The notes under the pieces: generated by a model
Told to the model about the DNA's origin: nothing
What the model saw: only the letters and a program-made list of their open reading frames with translations
Databases searched by the model: none
Source of the DNA: JAQVCM01 sp040403095
GTDB lineage: Bacteria; Bacteroidota; Bacteroidia; Flavobacteriales_D; Crocinitomicaceae
DNA: 64,000 nt
Direction of reading: 5' to 3'
Assembly: GCA_040403095.1 (NCBI GenBank)
Contig: JBBALI010000021.1
Coordinates: forward strand, 1 to 64,000
In this document: positions 51,934 to 61,039 of the stretch, one piece after another
How positions within the stretch are numbered: the first letter of the stretch is position 1
How the letters are laid out: every line of letters starts with the position of its first letter
Translations under genes and position numbers: made by a program

Positions 51934-53697
51934 ATGTCACAAGCAAAAACGAATTACGGAGCACTTTCAACAATCATCACAGTTTTCTTTTTCTGGGGTT
52001 TTATCGCTGCGGGAAATAGTGTATTTATTCCATTCTGTAAGCATTTTTTCAAATTGGATCAGTTTCAAAGTCAGTTGATTGATTTTGCATTTTACTTCGC
52101 ATATTACTTGGGAGCATTGATTTTATATGCAGTAGGAGTGAAGCGCGGCGAAGATCCAGTCTCCAAATGGGGATACAAAAAGAGTATCGTTTATGGATTA
52201 CTTTTTTCCGCTTTAGGCGCAGTTGCGATGATTGTTTCGCTTTATTATGGCGTTTTTGTTGGAATGTTGGTTGGACTTTTCATTGTTGCACTTGGATTTT
52301 CGTTGCAACAAACGTCTGCGAATCCTTTCATGATTTCATTGGGCGATGAATCGACAGGTTCAAATCGCGTGAGTTTAGGTGGAGGAATCAATAGTTTAGG
52401 AACCACCATCGGTCCATTGGTTGTAGCATTTGCACTTTTTGGTGCAGGAAGTATGAGCGACGAAATGATTCAATCCTTAAGCATGGACAAAGTTATCATT
52501 CTCTATGTTTTTGTTGGTTTGCTGTTTTTAGGAATTGCGGCATTGTTTCATTTTTCAAAGAAATTGCCTTCAGGAAAAAAGGAAGTCTCAGCGGATGAAA
52601 ACGTTGGGAAATCTAATAAAGCATTGGCTTCCTTGTTAGTAATTACTGGATTATTGATTGGTTGCTTTTCTCCAGTTTTCAGCAGCTACAGAAGTGCTGA
52701 AGCCAAAAAAATTGAAGTGAATGAAAAACAACTTAAAGAAACCGAGGAAATCATAGGCAATGAAAAAAGTCAAATCATTCTCCAAAATGAAATCAAATCG
52801 CTAAAAAAACCTTTGGAACAAAAACGCATGATTTGGTTCTCGATGGGATTGGTAGTTGTTGTAGGCGGATTGGCAACTTCATTCGTGCTATCCAAAAAAC
52901 AAAAAGCTGGTTGGGGAGCAATGCAATATCCGCAGTTGATTTTAGGTATGTTGGCGATTTTTGTTTACGTCGGCGTTGAAGTTGCCATGGGTAGTAATTT
53001 GGGAGAATTGCTAAAGCAAAAAGAATTTGGAAATTATTCTTCCTCTCAAATTGCGCCGTTTATTGCGATGTATTGGGGAAGTTTAATGATGGGACGTTGG
53101 GCGAGTGCGGTCCACGTTTTCAATCTTTCCAAATCCATGAAAAATCTATTAACTGCTGCCTTGCCGTTGGTTGCTTTTGTAGTTGTATTGTATTTCACGC
53201 ATTTGGCTGGTCACAATATAAATCAATTATATGCTTACGGAATTTGTGTGATTGTGCAGGTTTTAGGCTTTTTCTTAGGTCAGAATAAACCTGCTAAAAC
53301 CTTGATGATTTTTGGGTTTTTAGGTGTTGTTGCGACGCTCGTCGGTTTGATTCCCACAGCAAGTTTGAATCCAGTTTATGAAATGTTTGGAATGAAAAAC
53401 ACGGGAATCATCTCTGTTTATGCTTTTTTGAGTGCTGGATTGTTTTGTTCAATCATGTGGCCGTGCATTTTTTCACTTTCCTTGGCTGGACTCGGAAAAT
53501 ACCAATCTCAAGGTTCTGCATTTTTGATTATGATGATTCTTGGAGGAGCAATTATTCCGCCTTTACAAGGTAAAATCAGTGATTTAACTGGAATTCAATC
53601 TTCGTTTTTTGTAGGTGTAATTTGTTTTGCTTACCTGACAATTTTTGCTGTATGGGTGCGCTCAATCTTGAAAAAACAGGGAGTGACTATGGAATAA
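51934..53697 (+). CDS. FucP/GluP-type sugar:H+ symporter with inserted coiled-coil hairpin
   Basis: The 587-residue inner-membrane protein belongs to the fucose-permease branch of the MFS. The N-terminal half has TVFFFWGFIAAGNSVFIPF (about residues 16-34), FAYYLGALI, and GFSLQQTSANPFMISLG (about 121-137), all close to FucP. Family members are usually 400-440 residues. This one is longer because of an insertion between the two halves: an extra membrane helix (229-250), a charged coiled coil (252-297, KQLKETEEIIGNEKS) and another helix (299-319). The substrate sugar is unknown; no sugar catabolic genes are adjacent. A TACATTTG box at 51909-51916 is a possible -7 element. Confidence 0.88.
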   Translation: MSQAKTNYGALSTIITVFFFWGFIAAGNSVFIPFCKHFFKLDQFQSQLIDFAFYFAYYLGALILYAVGVKRGEDPVSKWGYKKSIVYGLLFSALGAVAMIVSLYYGVFVGMLVGLFIVALGFSLQQTSANPFMISLGDESTGSNRVSLGGGINSLGTTIGPLVVAFALFGAGSMSDEMIQSLSMDKVIILYVFVGLLFLGIAALFHFSKKLPSGKKEVSADENVGKSNKALASLLVITGLLIGCFSPVFSSYRSAEAKKIEVNEKQLKETEEIIGNEKSQIILQNEIKSLKKPLEQKRMIWFSMGLVVVVGGLATSFVLSKKQKAGWGAMQYPQLILGMLAIFVYVGVEVAMGSNLGELLKQKEFGNYSSSQIAPFIAMYWGSLMMGRWASAVHVFNLSKSMKNLLTAALPLVAFVVVLYFTHLAGHNINQLYAYGICVIVQVLGFFLGQNKPAKTLMIFGFLGVVATLVGLIPTASLNPVYEMFGMKNTGIISVYAFLSAGLFCSIMWPCIFSLSLAGLGKYQSQGSAFLIMMILGGAIIPPLQGKISDLTGIQSSFFVGVICFAYLTIFAVWVRSILKKQGVTME

Positions 53698-53761
53698 TTT
53701 TTTTCAGAGATTCAGTTTTTAGACTAGAATTTATTCCAAATCTTGATTATCTTTAATCTCC

Positions 53762-55219
53762 ATGTCTGAAGAAAAGCAAATTTTTACGCTCAAACAAGTT
53801 GCCCTGTCGATTCAAAAAGTGATTTCTGAACGATACAGCCGTTTGTATTGGGTTCAGGCTGAAATGCACAAGTTGAATTACACCAACAAAGGACATTGTT
53901 ATCCTGAATTAGTTCAAAAAGAAGATGGAAAAATCGTTGCAGAAATGCGTGGAACGATTTGGAAAGCGCAATTTAATAAAATCAGTAAATCTTTCTCAGA
54001 AGTTGTCAAAGAGCCATTGAAAGATGGAATGAGTTTACTTTTCTTAGTAAAAATAAGTTTTCATCCTTTGTATGGAATGGGGTTGGAAGTGGTGGATATC
54101 GATCCTACTTTCGCGCTAGGAGAATTACAAAAAGAGCGGGAAGAAACGCTTAAAAGATTGACCAAAGAAGGAATTTTAAACGCAAATCAACGTTTAGATT
54201 TTCCTTTATTGCCACAAAGAATTGCAGTTATTTCAGTTGATTCAAGCAAAGGATTGTCTGATTTTTACAGCGTTGTGCAAAATAATCAGTGGAATTACGC
54301 TTTCTTTTTCATGCTTTTTACAGCTCAATTAAACGGCGATTTAGCGGTCGATTCGATTCAAAACCAGCTGCGCAAAATTGAAAAAGTAAAACACCATTTT
54401 GACGCTGTTGCCATTATTCGCGGTGGTGGAGGTGAAATTGGTTTATCTTGCTACAACAATTTTGAATTGTCTAAAGCAATCGCAACTTTTCCTTTACCAG
54501 TTTTGACAGGAATTGGACATTCAACCAACATCACTGTTTCTGAAATGGTTGCGTTTCGAAATGCGATTACACCCACTGAATTGGGTGAATTTTTGATCCA
54601 ATGTTTTCATAATTTTTCGGTTCCTGTTAAAGATGCGCAGAAATCTTTGAAGTTGGAGGTGAATCAATTTATGCAAGACCAAAAGATTGAACTGGCAAAT
54701 GAATTGAGGATTTTTAAGAATGTTAGCATTCAGCGATTATTTCAAACCAATCAGATTTTGAATTCAACTACCAAAAATCTTTCCTTGCATTCCAAATTTA
54801 GATTTAACAACGAACGAAAAGTGTTGGATTATTCTGTTGATCAGCTGAAATCACATGTCAGAAGTAAGAAAAATTTTGAAAATCAAAGAATCAATCAGTT
54901 GAAATTAAATTTATTGAAGCATGTAAAACTAAATATAAATGTTCATCAGAATCAAGTTCGGGACACACAAACTTTCATGGTGCAGCAATTGCCGAAATTT
55001 TTCATCAAGACAGAACAAACAATTTTAAATTTAGAGAAAAATGTGAAATTGATGGATCCAACTTTGTTGCTAAAACGTGGATATTCATTAAGTTTATTTC
55101 AAGGGAAAATAATCAGTGCCAAAAACCCCGTAAAATTAGGTGACATAATTGAAACCGTCACTTTTGAAAATCGAATCAAAAGTGAAGTAAAAGAAATCAA
55201 AAAAGAAGAAAATGAGTGA
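53762..55219 (+). CDS. xseA: exodeoxyribonuclease VII large subunit
   Basis: XseA is the catalytic subunit of exonuclease VII, which degrades single-stranded DNA from both ends. The 485-residue product has an N-terminal OB fold (LKQVALSIQKVISERYSRLYWVQAEM), then the nuclease core with VDSSKGLSDFYSVVQNN, AIIRGGGGEIGLSCYNNFELSKAIATF (about residues 217-243) and VLTGIGHSTNITV with the catalytic His. A long coiled coil (about 285-440) binds several XseB copies, and LLKRGYSLSL is the usual end segment. Its stop overlaps the xseB start by 8 bases. Confidence 0.95.
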   Translation: MSEEKQIFTLKQVALSIQKVISERYSRLYWVQAEMHKLNYTNKGHCYPELVQKEDGKIVAEMRGTIWKAQFNKISKSFSEVVKEPLKDGMSLLFLVKISFHPLYGMGLEVVDIDPTFALGELQKEREETLKRLTKEGILNANQRLDFPLLPQRIAVISVDSSKGLSDFYSVVQNNQWNYAFFFMLFTAQLNGDLAVDSIQNQLRKIEKVKHHFDAVAIIRGGGGEIGLSCYNNFELSKAIATFPLPVLTGIGHSTNITVSEMVAFRNAITPTELGEFLIQCFHNFSVPVKDAQKSLKLEVNQFMQDQKIELANELRIFKNVSIQRLFQTNQILNSTTKNLSLHSKFRFNNERKVLDYSVDQLKSHVRSKKNFENQRINQLKLNLLKHVKLNINVHQNQVRDTQTFMVQQLPKFFIKTEQTILNLEKNVKLMDPTLLLKRGYSLSLFQGKIISAKNPVKLGDIIETVTFENRIKSEVKEIKKEENE

Positions 55220-55412
55220 GGAAATAAAATACACAGATGCTTTCGAAGAATTGCAACAAATTGTGCTTGAAATTGAAGAAGGGGAAATTACGGTCGATGA
55301 ATTGGCTTTAAAAGTCAAACGTGCGGCACAATTGATTAAAATATGCAAAAATAAATTGGCTACAACGGAAGAAGATGTCAACGAAATTTTGAAAGAATTG
55401 GAAGGTGAATAA
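55212..55412 (+). CDS. xseB: exodeoxyribonuclease VII small subunit
   Basis: The 66-residue product is the small helical-hairpin subunit of exonuclease VII. It shows the family pattern YTDAFEELQQIVLEIEEGEITVDEL, then KRAAQLIKICKNKL. It overlaps xseA by 8 bases, so translation is probably coupled and keeps the two subunits in ratio. The next gene, ftsX, starts 55 bases later. Confidence 0.95.
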   Translation: MSEEIKYTDAFEELQQIVLEIEEGEITVDELALKVKRAAQLIKICKNKLATTEEDVNEILKELEGE

Positions 55413-55467
55413 GAAACTTTTCAGTCTTAATTTTTGACTTATTCCAATTATTCCTAACTTCGTAGCG

Positions 55468-56358
55468 ATGAGTGCAAGCGCAGAAAAGTATAATCAACGA
55501 GGATTAAGAACAAGTTATGTATCAACCGTGATTGGAATTTCATTGGTTTTGTTCATGATTGGCTTGGTCTTAGGAGGCGTTTTGGCGTTGAATTCTGTGC
55601 AAACGCAAGCAAAAGAAAACCTACAAGGAGATTTGTTTTTCAACGCCGAAATGAATGAAGCGGATATCAAACAAATCGAACAAGAATTGAAAACTTGGCC
55701 GGAATTCAAAGAAGTTTATTTCGTTTCGCCAGAAAGAGCGATGGAAGAGTTCAGTGGTTTGAATAACGATACTAAAGAAATCGAAAATATTTTTGAAGGA
55801 GAAAACTTTTTCCCACCAAACATTGGTTACAAACCAAAAGCTGAATTCGCCAACAAAGAAGGAATGAAGGCTTTGAAAACAAAATTGCTCAATGCGTATC
55901 CTGAAGAAATTGATGAGGTAAATTACGATGAAGCAAGTGTTGAAAATGTGAATTTAGGTTTTCGTCAGTTTGCAGTTTTGATTTTATTGGTTGCAGTTTT
56001 ACTGATTATTGTTGCAGTTGCCATGATAAATAACACTATTCGTTTAGCGCTATATTCAAAAAGATTTACGATCAAAACAATGCAATTGGTTGGTGCAACT
56101 TCTGGTTTTATCAGAAAACCATTTTTATTGCAAGCGATTTTACAAGGGTTGATTTCCGCCATAATCGGAATGGCTTTGCTGATGTCGTTGTTTTATGCTT
56201 TGGATAATATTCTTAAAACCATTGAAATTGGATTCGAATTTAATACCTTCTTGATACTATTTTTAGCGATTTTGAGTTTAGGTATTATCATTACTTGGAT
56301 TTCAACATGGTTTGCGCTCAATAAATATTTGCGCATGAAATTAGATGACCTTTATTAA
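55468..56358 (+). CDS. ftsX: cell-division protein FtsX
   Basis: FtsX is the membrane half of the FtsEX complex that activates peptidoglycan hydrolases at the septum. The 296-residue product has a cytoplasmic N-terminus (RGLRTSYVSTVIGISLVLFM), one membrane helix (about 20-42), a periplasmic loop (about 45-165) with NIGYKPKAEFANKEGM, and three C-terminal helices (about 168-190, 220-245, 260-285). TMQLVGATSGFIRKPFLLQA is the coupling segment that touches the ATPase. ftsE is not next to it here. It starts the Bacteroidota block ftsX-DUF3098-uppP-truB. Confidence 0.92.
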   Translation: MSASAEKYNQRGLRTSYVSTVIGISLVLFMIGLVLGGVLALNSVQTQAKENLQGDLFFNAEMNEADIKQIEQELKTWPEFKEVYFVSPERAMEEFSGLNNDTKEIENIFEGENFFPPNIGYKPKAEFANKEGMKALKTKLLNAYPEEIDEVNYDEASVENVNLGFRQFAVLILLVAVLLIIVAVAMINNTIRLALYSKRFTIKTMQLVGATSGFIRKPFLLQAILQGLISAIIGMALLMSLFYALDNILKTIEIGFEFNTFLILFLAILSLGIIITWISTWFALNKYLRMKLDDLY

Positions 56359-56399
56359 TCTTTTTTTAGAAAAATATTTAATCAAATTAAGTTTCAAAA

Positions 56400-56654
56400 A
56401 TGAAAAATAACATGTTTGCCTTCGGAAAAGAAAATTACAGAATCTTATTGATTGGATTGGTAATCAATGTGCTTGGTTTTGTGCTGATGATTGGTGGTGG
56501 ATCTGAAGATCCAAATAAATTTGATGCAGCTGAACTTTTTAGTCCTGTAAGATTGACCGTTTCTCCGATTTTGATTGTTGCTGGTTATGTTGTCATGATT
56601 TATGCAATAATGAAAAAACCAAAATCTGACAGTAAGGAAATTACCAAAGATTAA
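56400..56654 (+). CDS. DUF3098 small membrane protein
   Basis: The 84-residue product is a DUF3098 protein: FAFGKENYRILLIGLVINVLG, then a GGGSEDPNKFDAAELFSPVR loop and a second helix TVSPILIVAGYVVMIYAIM. The two helices (about residues 13-33 and 52-72) place it in the inner membrane, with both ends likely in the cytosol. The family is found almost only in Bacteroidota, between ftsX and uppP, and its function is unknown. The conserved position suggests a role in septation or undecaprenyl-phosphate recycling, which is inference. Confidence 0.92.
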   Translation: MKNNMFAFGKENYRILLIGLVINVLGFVLMIGGGSEDPNKFDAAELFSPVRLTVSPILIVAGYVVMIYAIMKKPKSDSKEITKD

Positions 56655-56699
56655 ATCCAAAAAAAAGACAATTTAATTGTCACTCATTCAATATTTTAT

Positions 56700-57494
56700 A
56701 TGGGAATTATAGAAGCCATTATTTTAGCCATCGTTGAAGGTTTAACGGAGTTTTTGCCAGTTTCTTCTACTGGCCATATGATTATCGCCTCATCTATGAT
56801 GGGCATCGCTACAGAAGAATTTGTAAAACTTTTCACAATCGTAATTCAATTGGGTGCAATCCTTTCTGTGGTTGTTTTGTATTTCAAAAGATTTTTTCAA
56901 TCAGTTAATTTTTATTTGAAATTGATTGTTGCTTTCATTCCTGCAGCTGTTTTTGGCGTTTTATTAAGCGATAAAATCGATCAATTGATGGAAAGTCCTT
57001 TGGCTGTAGCCATTTCGCTTTTAGTCGGAGGTATAATTTTATTGTTTGTGGACAAGTGGTTCAATCGTCCAACTGTGCATGAAGAAGAAAATATTGACTT
57101 TTTAACTGCTTTCAAAATCGGTTTATTTCAATGCATCGCTATGATTCCTGGAGTTTCGCGCTCGGGCGCAACCATTGTGGGTGGAATGAGCCAAAAGTTA
57201 AGCAGAAAAGTGGCAGCTGAATTCTCATTTTTCTTGGCAGTTCCAACGATGTTAGCTGCAACAGGAAAAAAATTGTATGACTTTTTGAAAGAAGGCAATT
57301 CATTTACTTCTGAAGAAATCAAAATTTTAGCCATTGGAAACGTAGTCGCTTTTGTAGTGGCACTATTGGCAATCAAAACATTCATTGGATTTTTGAATAA
57401 GAACGGTTTCAAAATTTTTGGTTGGTATAGAATTGTTGTTGGTTTAGCCATTATCATTTTGTTAGCTGTTGGCTATGAATTGAAAGTTGTCTAA
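56700..57494 (+). CDS. uppP: undecaprenyl-diphosphatase
   Basis: UppP (BacA) dephosphorylates undecaprenyl pyrophosphate to recycle the lipid carrier for peptidoglycan and other polymers. The 264-residue membrane protein has both active-site motifs: EGLTEFLPVSSTGH (residues 14-27) and PGVSRSGATI (about 149-158). It has about eight hydrophobic segments. Overproduction of family members gives bacitracin resistance. It lies 45 bases after the DUF3098 gene and 38 bases before truB, in one transcript. Confidence 0.96.
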   Translation: MGIIEAIILAIVEGLTEFLPVSSTGHMIIASSMMGIATEEFVKLFTIVIQLGAILSVVVLYFKRFFQSVNFYLKLIVAFIPAAVFGVLLSDKIDQLMESPLAVAISLLVGGIILLFVDKWFNRPTVHEEENIDFLTAFKIGLFQCIAMIPGVSRSGATIVGGMSQKLSRKVAAEFSFFLAVPTMLAATGKKLYDFLKEGNSFTSEEIKILAIGNVVAFVVALLAIKTFIGFLNKNGFKIFGWYRIVVGLAIIILLAVGYELKVV

Positions 57495-57532
57495 AAACAG
57501 TATTTCCACAAATTTTTCACTCACAATTTACC

Positions 57533-58222
57533 ATGATAGATTTTCAAGAAGGATTCACCATGTTGGTCGATAAGCCTTATAAATGGACTTCCTTTGACGC
57601 AGTAAACAAACTACGTTGGAACATCAAACAAAAACTAGGTGTAAAGAAAATCAAAGTTGGTCATGCAGGAACTTTAGATCCTTTGGCGACTGGTTTATTG
57701 GTTATTTGCACTGGAAAAAATACCAAATTAATCGAATCTTTCACTTCAGATGAAAAATCGTACACAGGTACTTTTTTGGTTGGAAAAACTACGCCTTCGT
57801 ATGATTTAGAATCTGAATATGATAAGGAATATCCAACAGAGCATATTACAGATGAACTGATTGAAAATGTGCGTTTGTCAATGATTGGTGTCCAGCAGCA
57901 AGTGCCGCCAATTTTTTCTGCCAAACAAGTTGATGGACAAAGAGCTTACGATTTGGCAAGGGCTGGTAAAAAGGTTGAATTAAAGGCTAATACTGTTGAG
58001 ATTATTGATTTTCAAATCACTGCAAATCGTTTTCCTGAAGTTGATTTTTTTATTAAATGCAGTAAAGGAACTTACATTCGATCTATAGCACGAGATTTTG
58101 GTTTGGCTTTGGAGAGTGGAGCAACTATGATTGCTTTAAGAAGAACTGCCTCAGGGAATTTTAAAATCGAAGATTCAAAAACAGTGGAGCAATGGATTGA
58201 GTTAATCAAAGCTGAATTGTAA
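57533..58222 (+). CDS. truB: tRNA pseudouridine(55) synthase
   Basis: TruB makes pseudouridine-55 in the T loop of nearly all tRNAs. The 229-residue product shows the catalytic Asp49 in KVGHAGTLDPLATG, VDKPYKWTSFDAVNKL at residues 12-27, QQVPPIFSAKQVDGQRAY in the middle and KCSKGTYIRSIARDFG later. The usual C-terminal PUA domain is short or missing, as in many Bacteroidota. It ends the ftsX-DUF3098-uppP-truB block and faces a convergent NUMOD4/HNH gene 11 bases away. Confidence 0.95.
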   Translation: MIDFQEGFTMLVDKPYKWTSFDAVNKLRWNIKQKLGVKKIKVGHAGTLDPLATGLLVICTGKNTKLIESFTSDEKSYTGTFLVGKTTPSYDLESEYDKEYPTEHITDELIENVRLSMIGVQQQVPPIFSAKQVDGQRAYDLARAGKKVELKANTVEIIDFQITANRFPEVDFFIKCSKGTYIRSIARDFGLALESGATMIALRRTASGNFKIEDSKTVEQWIELIKAEL

Positions 58223-58233
58223 CTTTGGTTTTC

Positions 58234-58830
58234 TTATTGAGCTTCTTCCTCTGTAAAAGTTTTAAGTGTTTTATGTATGTGAGAAACACTACAATTGTAC
58301 TTCGTTGCCAATTGTTGCAATGTAAATCCTTTTTCTTCTCTCAGATATTTGATTCTTTTTTTCTTTCCGAAATCTAATGGGTCTGGTCTTCCCATTGATT
58401 TGTTTCCACCTTTTGGTCCGTATTTAAGGCGACGTTTTAACCAAAGAGTTGAATTATCTCTTTTGCCAGTTTCAAATCCAATTCTGATTGATTCGCTGTA
58501 AGAACTCCATTTCAAGTTCTCAATATTGTTATTTGAAATATCACCATCAATGTGAATGACGATTTTTTGTTTTCTTGGAAAATTATTTTTAATAAAAGCC
58601 AAAGCAAGTGCTTTATGCGGATAAACAGTATTTCGTTTTCCTTTGTCATCTATTAAATCAGTCATCAAAAATCCATTTACAGGATGTTTTCTAAGCTTTT
58701 TAATTTTAGCTTTCAGCTCAATTACTCTTCCTGATTTGTACTTCTTGGTTCTTTCCAATGATCGTATTTCACCAACATTAGAAATTTCATAATCAGAGTA
58801 CCCAGGTATTGTTTTCCATTCTGTTGACAT
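58234..58830 (-). CDS. free-standing NUMOD4/HNH homing-type endonuclease
   Basis: The 198-residue product has three parts. Residues 1-45 form a NUMOD4 DNA-binding module (EWKTIPGYSDYEISNVGEIRSL). Residues 68-110 form an HNH_3 nuclease: His72 (YPHKALALAFI), His93-Ile-Asp95-Gly96 (VIHIDGD) and SNNNIENLKWSS. Residues 155-195 form a helix-turn-helix (KKKRIKYLREEKGFTLQQL, then CSVSHIHKTLK), which would add sequence specificity. This is the build of phage- and intron-derived homing endonucleases. The core nuclease residues look intact. It is convergent with truB and followed by a sigma-factor gene. No intron or intein is visible around it. Confidence 0.88.
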   Translation of the reverse strand: MSTEWKTIPGYSDYEISNVGEIRSLERTKKYKSGRVIELKAKIKKLRKHPVNGFLMTDLIDDKGKRNTVYPHKALALAFIKNNFPRKQKIVIHIDGDISNNNIENLKWSSYSESIRIGFETGKRDNSTLWLKRRLKYGPKGGNKSMGRPDPLDFGKKKRIKYLREEKGFTLQQLATKYNCSVSHIHKTLKTFTEEEAQ

Positions 58831-59060
58831 GTGTCTATTTAATTTATGAATGAACGTTTATCTCAAGTGTATTGTTTACGGAAAGATTTAAAAAAAATAG
58901 TTTTTTTTAAATAAAGTGTGAAAATAATAACTATTTTAACATAATTTTAGTTTTCAAAAAAATATATTCGCAAGTGAAGTTTTTAATAAATAGTGAAAGA
59001 AATTTTCTTTTTTTGTAACTTTTTTAAACTGACTCAGTCTTAACTGATGAAAACAAATAA

Positions 59061-59546
59061 ATGAACTCAAAGGAATACAATATTGCAGTAGATACATATT
59101 CAGACAATGTGTATCGTTTTGCATTGAAACATCTTAAAAATGAGATGTCTGCAAAAGATATTGTGCAAGATACATTCCTGAAAGTTTGGTTAAAACATGA
59201 GGAGGTTCAAGCTGAAAAAGTGAAGTCATATTTATTTACAACAGCATATCATTGTATTATCGATTGGATTAACAAAGAGAAAAGAAACGGAGATTTTAAA
59301 AAAGTTTCAGATAATTTATCTAGTCCAAAAAGTTTGGAATTTGACGTTTCAGATATATTGGAGGAAGCTTTAAATAGATTGCCAGAAATTCAAAAGTCTG
59401 TGATTTTATTGAGAGATTATGAAGGTTATAATTATGCTGAAATAGCTGAAATTACAAAATTGAATGAATCACAAGTAAAAGTTTATATTTTTAGAGCTCG
59501 ACAAGCGCTTAAAGTTTATTTAAAGTCAAGAGAATTAGTTGCATGA
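59061..59546 (+). CDS. ECF-type RNA polymerase sigma factor
   Basis: The 161-residue product is an extracytoplasmic-function sigma-70 factor. Region 2 is seen in YRFALKHLKNEMSAKDIVQDTFLKVWL (about residues 14-40) and the -10 reading segment near LFTTAYHCIIDW. Region 4 is seen in LPEIQKSVILLRDYEGYNYAEIAEI and NESQVKVYIFRARQALK (about 110-152). Its stop overlaps the next start by 4 bases (ATGA), and that gene encodes a single-span membrane protein, the usual anti-sigma arrangement. The controlling signal is unknown. Confidence 0.93.
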   Translation: MNSKEYNIAVDTYSDNVYRFALKHLKNEMSAKDIVQDTFLKVWLKHEEVQAEKVKSYLFTTAYHCIIDWINKEKRNGDFKKVSDNLSSPKSLEFDVSDILEEALNRLPEIQKSVILLRDYEGYNYAEIAEITKLNESQVKVYIFRARQALKVYLKSRELVA

Positions 59547-60544
59547 GTGAATTAATTAATATAGAAAATTATGAATCATATTATTTAGATTTCCTAGAAG
59601 GAAATTTAAATGAAAGTGATACTGCACTTTTGTTGGACTTTCTTGATGAAAATCCTTTTTTGAAAGTTGATGATTCAGAATTTTCGGTCATTTATCCTGA
59701 TGATTCATTCCAACTTGACAGTTTGTCTAAGTCGTTACTTAAATTTCGAGCGTTTGATCAAATAATTAATCATGAGAATATTGAATATTTTTTAATCGCT
59801 TCAATCGAAAAACAACTTTCTGAGGATAAAACAAAGGAATTGCAGCAATTTTTAGTCAAAAACCCTTCTTTTTTAATTGATTTACAGCATTATGAAAGAG
59901 CACACTTGGTTGCTGATGACTCAATTATTTATCACGATAAACAAAAGTTAAGGCGAGGAATTATTATTCCCATGTACGCCAGGTTCTTAGCCGCTGCTGC
60001 AGGAATTGCTTTGTTTTTCAGTATCATAAATCTAAATCAAATTGATTCACCTAAAGGTTTGGCTCATAGTGGAGTTAAAAATGAAAAAGAAAAAGTCAAA
60101 ACCGAAGTTAAAAATGAGTTTCCTACTGAAGTGAGTGCAAAGAATACATCAGAAGAAGCAAATAATGTGTCATTTCGCAAGTTGGTAAGTAGAAATGAAA
60201 AATTGATTGAAAACAGTCAAAATGAGAATATCAATCCATTGGGATTTAAAAGTCTCCAAAAATTAAATAATCGACCATTATTGAATGACATTGCAATTAC
60301 TTATATAAAGCCTTTTGTAAAAGAAAATTTGACGGATGAGTTCAGTGATAATACTTTCGCGGCACTAGAAATGAAAAATCCAATTCTACCAATCACCAGT
60401 AGAATTGGTGAAGCAATCAATCAACAAATTGATTTTAAAACAACCAAAGCTGCACACAAAAAGCCAGGTGGATTTCTTTTTAAAATAGGTAAATTTGAAA
60501 TTTCTAGAAAAGTTTACGACAATTCTTCAGTTGCGTTGAAGTAA
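59543..60544 (+). CDS. putative membrane anti-sigma factor
   Basis: The 333-residue product overlaps the sigma-factor gene by 4 bases. Its cytosolic N-terminus (about residues 1-140) contains two related segments, YLDFLEGNLNESDTALLLDFL followed by DENP (14-38) and YFLIASIEKQLSEDKTKELQ followed by QFLVKNP (82-108), resembling the start of Bacteroidota anti-sigma proteins that bind sigma region 4. One membrane helix lies at about 145-164. The C-terminal 165 residues are periplasmic and Asn/Lys-rich without a known sensor domain. The role is inferred from context; the Cys/His anti-sigma zinc motif is absent. Confidence 0.75.
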   Translation: MSELINIENYESYYLDFLEGNLNESDTALLLDFLDENPFLKVDDSEFSVIYPDDSFQLDSLSKSLLKFRAFDQIINHENIEYFLIASIEKQLSEDKTKELQQFLVKNPSFLIDLQHYERAHLVADDSIIYHDKQKLRRGIIIPMYARFLAAAAGIALFFSIINLNQIDSPKGLAHSGVKNEKEKVKTEVKNEFPTEVSAKNTSEEANNVSFRKLVSRNEKLIENSQNENINPLGFKSLQKLNNRPLLNDIAITYIKPFVKENLTDEFSDNTFAALEMKNPILPITSRIGEAINQQIDFKTTKAAHKKPGGFLFKIGKFEISRKVYDNSSVALK

Positions 60545-60904
60545 TCAAACAAGTGGATAAAATGCATCTTCAAGGTGTTCAATATCTGAACGGTAACCAT
60601 TATGAACTATTGAAATAATATCAAATCTAGTTTCTAGATGAATATTTTTTTCAAAAATATAGGCATTTGCAACTTTGATTATTTGCTTCTGCTTACTTCT
60701 TGTAACCGCTCGCCAGGGTTCTCCAATTTCTGCTGTTTGTCTTGTTTTAACTTCCACTACCACTAGTTTTCCATCAGCCTCGCAGATAATATCGGCTTCT
60801 AATTTTCCAAATCTATAGTTTTTAGCTAAAATCCTATATTTTTTTTTTAATAGAAATTCAGCCGCTTTTACTTCGCCTAAAATTCCAAGTTCTTGTTGTG
60901 TCAT
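60545..60904 (-). CDS. yraN: YraN family (UPF0102) nuclease-fold protein
   Basis: The 119-residue product belongs to the UPF0102/YraN family, which has a restriction-endonuclease-like fold. It opens QQELGILGEVKAAEFLLKKKYRILAKNYR and then has the characteristic EADIICEADGKLVVVEVKTR segment, whose Glu/Asp/Lys pattern (E..D...V.VEVK) is the PD-(D/E)XK core. The exact function is unknown; a role in DNA recombination or repair is suspected for the family. Its stop directly abuts that of the convergent anti-sigma gene. Confidence 0.93.
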   Translation of the reverse strand: MTQQELGILGEVKAAEFLLKKKYRILAKNYRFGKLEADIICEADGKLVVVEVKTRQTAEIGEPWRAVTRSKQKQIIKVANAYIFEKNIHLETRFDIISIVHNGYRSDIEHLEDAFYPLV

Positions 60905-61039
60905 CTAAAAGGTATTTTCTATTAAAGTTAGTGATTCATTCTGAAAAAGTCTTATTTTCAAAGAAAAAAGGCGTTTATTTAGATTTTTTTTAATTTTTTA
61001 AAATAATTAGCTATCTTTCACTCATATATTTAAAAATTC

